A stretch of DNA of 64,000 bases, taken from NCBI GenBank assembly GCA_949284985.1, contig CASDWY010000029.1:1-64000 (forward strand), written 5' to 3'. The notes beneath the pieces were generated by a model. It was not told the origin of the DNA. It did no database searches and was given only the letters and a program-made list of their open reading frames with translations. Position 1 is the first letter of the stretch. Every line of letters starts with the position of its first letter. Source of the DNA: an uncultured bacterium (lineage in GTDB: Bacteria > Cyanobacteriota > Vampirovibrionia > Gastranaerophilales > Gastranaerophilaceae). The position numbers and the translations under genes are program-made. Below, piece after piece: positions 57,839-64,000 of the stretch.

Positions 57839-60800
57839 TTAATCAATCCATTTAAAGGTTTGAACATAATTTTCACCGTTAATATTTCCGTCTATTGTTG
57901 CGCTAAAAAATCTATAATCGTCGTTTGATAATTCTAGTCCGGGAATTTTATTTAATTCTTTTAGCACAGAGCTTTCTGTTTCTGTAAGTTTTATTCCTGG
58001 AATTATGCTAAATAAAGTGTTAAGTGAAGTATTTCCTATTGGACCGAGAAGTGTTGATATTTTTTTAGAGAGTTTGCCGTATACAATCATTTGAGAGTTT
58101 TGGGTTATTAAATCTGCTGTTCCGGTTATATATAAGCTCAAATTTTTACCTTTTGAGTAAATTTTTATATCTTTAGCTTTTCCGTCGCCCATAACAATAT
58201 TACCTCTAATTGCAGAAAATTCACCTGTTCTGATTGGGACAAGCAGTTCAATTATGTTATTTATGGTAAATCCGGTTATACCGCTTTTTAAAACGTTACC
58301 TGCTCTAAGGAGGTATTCCAGCGAGCCGAGTTTGGGCATTTTGCCATCTTTTATAATAAATGATACTTTTCCGTTAAGATTTTTTATACGTTCTTCAGGT
58401 GAAATTCCTGTCGTATTAAAGCTAACTGTACCATCTAACGCTCCAAAAATCTGATTTTTTGTATTTAAGAAAATTTGTGTAAATTGGTTTGCATCGATTG
58501 ATTTTGCAATACAATCCCCTTTAAATTTGTTTGTTTTTAAATCGTATTCACCTACTGCACTAACAGTTCCTTCAGCTATTTTAAAATCAAAGTTATTTAT
58601 TTGTAAGATTTTGTCTGTATTTTGTTGGAAGTTTACTTTTAAATCTGTTGAGGGGAAGCTTTTTATGACAATTTTATTGGCAGTTACTATTCCATTATCA
58701 ATTAAGATATCTCTTGGGTTGATTAAATTAACTATTTCAAGATTATCGTTTATATTTAAAGTATGTTGAGGTTGCATTGTTACTTTTGTAAGTGAATCGA
58801 AAACATTATCTAAGTCAAAGTAGTCTGCTTTTATTGATAAGTGTTTAATATGATATGGAGCATAGAGTTTGTTGTCCATGTTCAAGTTTGCCAAAATATT
58901 TGTATTGTAGATATTTCCTGTGATTTTTACTGCTAAGGTATTTGGTCTGAAATCTGCAAGTATATTTTTTATTGTCGTTTGGTATGTTGGCATATAAAGA
59001 TTATTGAGTTTTATAAATCCAAAAATTTTAGGTTTTTTAATATTACCATTTATGCTTAAATCGCATTCAAAGTCGCCGGATTTTAGTAGAGATTTTTTAA
59101 ATAAAATGTTAAAAAATCTGCTGCTGGTTTTAGTAGTTGTTTTTATGTGAAAATCGTTCAAAGTGGTATTTTTTTTAAATTCAATTTTACCTGAAGCGGT
59201 GATGTAAGGATATTTTGTTCTTTTACCGCTTAAAGCCGTAATGTATTTTGAATATGTTGCTTGAGAGACATTAAAGTTGTTTTTTGATTGAATCATGTTA
59301 ATTTTAATTTCTCTATCAACATCTTCTTCATCAAGGCTTGCTCCCATATAAGATAGATCTGAACCGCTTGGAAAGGTAAATGTAGTTGAGGATTTTATGG
59401 AGTCAAGAGTTCCTGTGAAGTATGATTTTATTGTCATTTCACCTTTTAGTTTAATCGGATAGCCTAAATTAGCATTGATGTATTTGTTAACAAATGATGG
59501 ATAAATATTTGAGGTAATATAGCCTCGAAAAGCTGGTTTTTTTGTAAAATTTTTAATGTTTATGCTTAAAAATACAGGCACATTGTCCACAATAGCGTTT
59601 AATGATTTTAAATCAAGTGTATCATTTTTAAATATAAGATCGGCTGTCTCTACAGTGAGCGGCATTTGCATTTTTTTGTGAACGAATTTTATATTTGATA
59701 AGTTGAGTTTACCGTTAATACCTGATTTTTTTAGCTGAAGCCATCCGTTTATTGAGCCTTGGTAGTCTTTATAGGCAGAAATTATTCTTAAAAAATCAGA
59801 ACCTAGGAATTTGTATGAGTTAAGATTATTTAGCGTAGAAAGATTTAGGTTTTTCAACATACAATTTAAATTGTAGTCGGGGTTTTGATTTGCAAAGTTA
59901 TGAATATTTCCATCAATCGAAATATTTGCCCCTAAGAGGTTTAGATTTAATTTGTTTATAAAAATGTTACCGTTTTGAACTTTAATATAGCCTTGTGATG
60001 CATAAAGTTTAGGTGACGTTATTGCTCCTAAATTATTATGAACAAGTTTTGCTTCTGCATTTAGATGTTGGGCGTCAAATGTTTTTGATTTTGAGTGGTA
60101 AAGTGCAGTGAAAGACAACCCAGCTCCTGTAGTATTTTGAGATGATTGGAAAAAGTTTTTGTAGATATTTTTTTTGTCAGCAAGAATAATTAAATCTTGA
60201 AGAAGCACTTTTTCAGATGTTGCGTATATTTTAACATTGTCTTTTTTAATTTCACCGTCCAAATTTATTTTAGAGTTAAGAATTTTTGTGTTTGCTTTAA
60301 TTTTTATATTATTTTTATCAAAATTTGTTGTTGCGTTTGACAAAATAATCTTTGCAGGCAGTTTTGATATTGCAATTTGGTTATTTTTAAGTGTTGCAAA
60401 GCCTTTGTACTCTAATTTTGAAATGTCTATGGGTAATTTTGGGTTAGTAATGTCAAGTTTGCCTGTAAAGTTTAATGAAAATGTTGTACTGCCTTTAATT
60501 TCTTTTATTAAATTCAGTTCTTTAATCTCTTTAGCAATAGGTGTTAGCATTGGGCTTTTTGTGAGAATGTCTGTCAGTGATTGAGTTGTTATAGAATTAG
60601 ATAAAAGATCAACTGAAAAACTTCCATCTAGGTTTCCTGTTCCGCTAATTTTAATTTTATCGGTTTTTATATCTGCAGAAGTAGTGGCAAAATCAGCATC
60701 TTTACCCTTAAAATTTAAATAGCCGCTTATATTTTTAATCGTTGTATTTATTCCATCAAGTTTGCATTGACCATTATAAAAATTTAACCGACCTTTTACG

Positions 60801-62341
60801 ATAGCATCTTCTCTTGTCCCGGTAATATATAAAGACGCATCACCTCTTCCTTTTTCGACCATTAGTTGATTTAAGATTCCAAAATTTAGGCTAAAAGTAT
60901 CTTGAATAGGCATAAGGATTGCTCTTGTTAGAGCTAATTCAACGTTTTTACCGGACTTAATTTTAAACGTTGCACTTTTTCTACCATAAAGTTCACATAT
61001 ACCATCAACATCAACAACTGTTCCGGGGTTTGGTATTACATGGGATAGAACCTGTAACTTGTCTTTTAAAAAGACCAGTTTTATAGTGGCTTTGGCTTTT
61101 TGAGCAATAGGTTGATCTATGAATAAGTCTGAGGCGTGGAATTCGCCTTCTATGTCAGGTGTTAGAACATTGCCTTTTATGGTAATTTCACCATCTACAG
61201 TAGCTTTTGGTTTGTATTTTTTTATTTTTGCTATCATTCTGTTTTCAAAATTAATTTCGGAGGGTATTGCATGATATATCATGCTGTCTTTTTCGTTGTG
61301 TAAGTTTAATTTTAAATCCAAAATCGGTTTTTGGGTGTTTATTTTAAAAACCTTACCACTTACTTTTATCTCGTGTTTCGGAGTTTTTAAATTAAAGAAT
61401 TTTACTATTAAGTTATTATCTTTTAAATTTGTAGTAAAAGTTATTTTGGCTTTTTCTTTAAGATATGTGGTGTTTTCCGGTAATTTCTCTTGTAAACAAA
61501 GATTCTGAGTGACAATTTCTCCGACTATTTGTTTTTCATTGCTTTCATTTTCCGTAGAGGTTTTTAATGACGCTGTAATATTTCCGTTTAGACCTGTAAT
61601 ATTAGGATTGTTTAGGTATGGTACAAAGGGATTGAAGGAAGATAAATCAAGTTTGTCGAGTAATAAATTAAGATAAAAGTCTTTTTGACTCAGGTGTTTT
61701 TCAATTGGTAGACTTGTATTTAAATTAACATCAAATTTAGCTTTTTTATTGTTAGAAAAAATTAAACCTTGTGCATCTATGTTAATTTTTTTATTGCTGG
61801 AAAATTCTTTTATATTAAAGTAATTACCTTGGAATAAAATTTTGCTTGTTATGTTTTCATCAAGATATGTGATTTTGTAGGTTTTTAGGTTAAGTTTTAA
61901 ATTTTTTATATTTGGAGTTGTTTTTGTTAACAGATTAGAGGGTAGAAGTTCTAAAAGGTTTATTTTCCCATTTTTTGACTTTATTATATTAAGATTTAAT
62001 TCATCTATGTCTAAATTGTCTATGTACAAATGATTAAAAAGAATGGGTAGTATTTTAATTTTGGAATTAAAATTTTTTATATCAACAATTGTTTGACCAT
62101 TTTGTTGAAGATTAACTTTTAGTGCTGATATACTTAATGAAAAGTCTGGATTTGTTTTGTATTTTAAATTTAAAATAACAGGGGAAGCACTTGTTTTTTT
62201 TTGAAGTTGTTGTTCAATGATTTCTGAGGAGAGGTATTTGTTTAATGCAAATTTTGCACCGAACAGCCAAATTAAATCTAGGGCTGTAATAACCCCCAAA
62301 AAAATTACTATGAGTTTGATTATACAATTCCTCAACTTCAT
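57839..62341 (-). CDS. AsmA/TamB-like giant envelope protein, 1500 aa
   Basis: N-terminal transmembrane helix (8-30), then about 1450 residues of beta-strand-rich repeats with alternating hydrophobic residues (for example LDLKLNLHNEKDSMIYHAI), the look of the beta-taco groove of AsmA, TamB and YhdP proteins. The C-terminal 250 residues (NLNGKVSFIIKDGKMPKLG, FSAIRGNIVMGDGKAKDIKI, GTADLITQNSQMIVYGKLSK) match the AsmA_2/DUF3971-type end. These proteins bridge the periplasm and are thought to move phospholipids to the outer membrane. Single gene; AsmA-like fits better than canonical TamB. Confidence 0.85.
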   Translation of the reverse strand: MKLRNCIIKLIVIFLGVITALDLIWLFGAKFALNKYLSSEIIEQQLQKKTSASPVILNLKYKTNPDFSLSISALKVNLQQNGQTIVDIKNFNSKIKILPILFNHLYIDNLDIDELNLNIIKSKNGKINLLELLPSNLLTKTTPNIKNLKLNLKTYKITYLDENITSKILFQGNYFNIKEFSSNKKINIDAQGLIFSNNKKAKFDVNLNTSLPIEKHLSQKDFYLNLLLDKLDLSSFNPFVPYLNNPNITGLNGNITASLKTSTENESNEKQIVGEIVTQNLCLQEKLPENTTYLKEKAKITFTTNLKDNNLIVKFFNLKTPKHEIKVSGKVFKINTQKPILDLKLNLHNEKDSMIYHAIPSEINFENRMIAKIKKYKPKATVDGEITIKGNVLTPDIEGEFHASDLFIDQPIAQKAKATIKLVFLKDKLQVLSHVIPNPGTVVDVDGICELYGRKSATFKIKSGKNVELALTRAILMPIQDTFSLNFGILNQLMVEKGRGDASLYITGTREDAIVKGRLNFYNGQCKLDGINTTIKNISGYLNFKGKDADFATTSADIKTDKIKISGTGNLDGSFSVDLLSNSITTQSLTDILTKSPMLTPIAKEIKELNLIKEIKGSTTFSLNFTGKLDITNPKLPIDISKLEYKGFATLKNNQIAISKLPAKIILSNATTNFDKNNIKIKANTKILNSKINLDGEIKKDNVKIYATSEKVLLQDLIILADKKNIYKNFFQSSQNTTGAGLSFTALYHSKSKTFDAQHLNAEAKLVHNNLGAITSPKLYASQGYIKVQNGNIFINKLNLNLLGANISIDGNIHNFANQNPDYNLNCMLKNLNLSTLNNLNSYKFLGSDFLRIISAYKDYQGSINGWLQLKKSGINGKLNLSNIKFVHKKMQMPLTVETADLIFKNDTLDLKSLNAIVDNVPVFLSINIKNFTKKPAFRGYITSNIYPSFVNKYINANLGYPIKLKGEMTIKSYFTGTLDSIKSSTTFTFPSGSDLSYMGASLDEEDVDREIKINMIQSKNNFNVSQATYSKYITALSGKRTKYPYITASGKIEFKKNTTLNDFHIKTTTKTSSRFFNILFKKSLLKSGDFECDLSINGNIKKPKIFGFIKLNNLYMPTYQTTIKNILADFRPNTLAVKITGNIYNTNILANLNMDNKLYAPYHIKHLSIKADYFDLDNVFDSLTKVTMQPQHTLNINDNLEIVNLINPRDILIDNGIVTANKIVIKSFPSTDLKVNFQQNTDKILQINNFDFKIAEGTVSAVGEYDLKTNKFKGDCIAKSIDANQFTQIFLNTKNQIFGALDGTVSFNTTGISPEERIKNLNGKVSFIIKDGKMPKLGSLEYLLRAGNVLKSGITGFTINNIIELLVPIRTGEFSAIRGNIVMGDGKAKDIKIYSKGKNLSLYITGTADLITQNSQMIVYGKLSKKISTLLGPIGNTSLNTLFSIIPGIKLTETESSVLKELNKIPGLELSNDDYRFFSATIDGNINGENYVQTFKWID

Positions 62342-62430
62342 ACATGTTATTTTACACTAAACTAATTTATATGGTTATTTTGTAACTGTTATAAATATTA
62401 ATTTTGAGGAATGAAAAAATTGTTAAATAA

Positions 62431-63525
<1,095 letters not shown>

Positions 63526-63535
63526 TTATAGTTAT

Positions 63536-63570
63536 GAAAGAAAGCCCCCAATTTGGGGGCTTTCTTTTTT
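63536..63570. terminator. bidirectional terminator
   Basis: GAAAGAAAGCCCCCA pairs with TGGGGGCTTTCTTTT across an AATT loop, with a T run on each strand; it separates converging ilvC and atpC. Confidence 0.95.
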
Positions 63571-63586
63571 ATTTAATTATTTAAAT

Positions 63587-63997
63587 TTAGGCCTTTTTGG
63601 CAGAAGCTTTTAATCTGGCAACTGCTTTTGCTAAAGCTATTTCAGCTCTGCGTCTGTCCAAAGCGGTATCTTGAGAGCCTAATCTTGCTTCTGCCCGATC
63701 TTTTGCCTCTTTAGCTCGAGCTACATCAATATCTTCAGCTAATTCTGCGACATCACTGAGTATAATAGCTTCATTATCCTTGATTTGGAAGGCACCTCCC
63801 ATAATAGCGATAAATACGGTGTTTTCGCCAATAATTGCTCTTGTTACGCCTATTTTCAGTGCTGTCATAAAAGGAATGTGTCCGGGTAGCACTCCGAATT
63901 CTCCTTTTTCTCCGGAAGCATAAATGGCATCTACATCGCTGTCAAAGACTACTTTTTCATGGGTTAAGACTTTTAAGTGTAATTTTTTTTCACTCAT
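63587..63997 (-). CDS. atpC: ATP synthase epsilon subunit
   Basis: 136 residues, complete (ATG at 63997). The N-terminal beta-sandwich (LHLKVLTHEKVVFDSDVDA, GEFGVLPGHIPFMTALKIG) is typical; the C-terminal helical hairpin is (from 88) DIDVARAKEAKDRAEARLG and the Ala/Lys-rich end. It couples the F1 sector to the rotor and inhibits hydrolysis. Probably the last gene of the atp operon, whose atpD would lie just beyond the window. Confidence 0.95.
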   Translation of the reverse strand: MSEKKLHLKVLTHEKVVFDSDVDAIYASGEKGEFGVLPGHIPFMTALKIGVTRAIIGENTVFIAIMGGAFQIKDNEAIILSDVAELAEDIDVARAKEAKDRAEARLGSQDTALDRRRAEIALAKAVARLKASAKKA

Positions 63998-64000
63998 AGT

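Noticed and set aside
60237-60584. Hydrophobic plus-strand frame (115 codons) inside the AsmA/TamB-like gene
   Set aside because: It is the complement of beta-strand-rich coding sequence, a common artefact in AT-rich DNA, and has no ribosome-binding site.

Overview
The window is AT-rich bacterial chromosome with densely packed genes. The gene set is that of a diderm with a heptose-containing envelope polysaccharide: an OmpH/Skp-like chaperone, a 1500-residue AsmA/TamB-like protein, SIS-domain heptose isomerase, RfaE-type kinase, two family-9 glycosyltransferases, an O-antigen ligase and a class A penicillin-binding protein. A DUF4330 protein, a RecG with a long N-terminal extension and small proteins with an N-terminal 'PI/PV...FG' motif recall non-photosynthetic relatives of Cyanobacteria (Melainabacteria/Gastranaerophilales, often gut bacteria). 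That placement is inference from gene content. The standard code is used: TGA ends several genes and TGG encodes Trp.

Layout. 1-2.1 kb: decayed accessory DNA (cut GNAT gene, headless HAD phosphatase fragment, a gene broken by an in-frame TGA, small ORFs). 2.1-6.3 kb: acetyltransferase, LysR regulator divergent from a DUF3737 gene, lineage-specific small and membrane proteins. 6.3-16.4 kb: leuA, a P-loop kinase, an operon of formyltransferase, CHASE2-cyclase and recG, then TPR and YkgJ proteins. 16.6-28.2 kb: accessory island in the 3' end of tRNA-Asp. 28.4-37.4 kb: redox proteins, heptose isomerase, glycosyltransferase, histidine kinase, Skp, nitrilase and a phage-tail-like cassette. 37.4-49.5 kb: GT8, tRNA-Gly, uppS-rdgB, radical SAM, a possible structured RNA, an operon phosphohexomutase-YhcH-lepB-C_GCAxxG_C_C, pheA, tRNA-Val, GT9, secreted GH13, a DUF2229 protein. 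49.5-64 kb: receiver-histidine kinase, second YkgJ protein, PBP1A, an operon of heptose kinase, DUF4330 and O-antigen ligase, the AsmA/TamB giant, ilvC and atpC.

The island is the most unusual part. A large serine recombinase reads into the tRNA gene, so its present last 19 codons are antisense tRNA sequence. At three tRNA-end-like sites on the right (27.08, 27.24 and 28.21 kb) the opposite strand stays open in the same frame for 41, 19 and 45 codons. This suggests that attP lies inside the recombinase 3' end, that the protein tail changes on integration, and that elements have accumulated here in tandem. Between the ends lie six iteron-like repeats (five at exactly 22-bp steps), an AT-rich 11-bp-period repeat, two unfamiliar proteins flanking the iterons (initiator candidates), a small serine resolvase, and a restriction-modification operon with two m5C methyltransferases and a PD-(D/E)XK-like nuclease. 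A Fic protein lies beyond. I read this as an integrative, plasmid-like element that replicates from an iteron origin when excised. In the circle, its cargo would lie directly downstream of the recombinase on the same strand.
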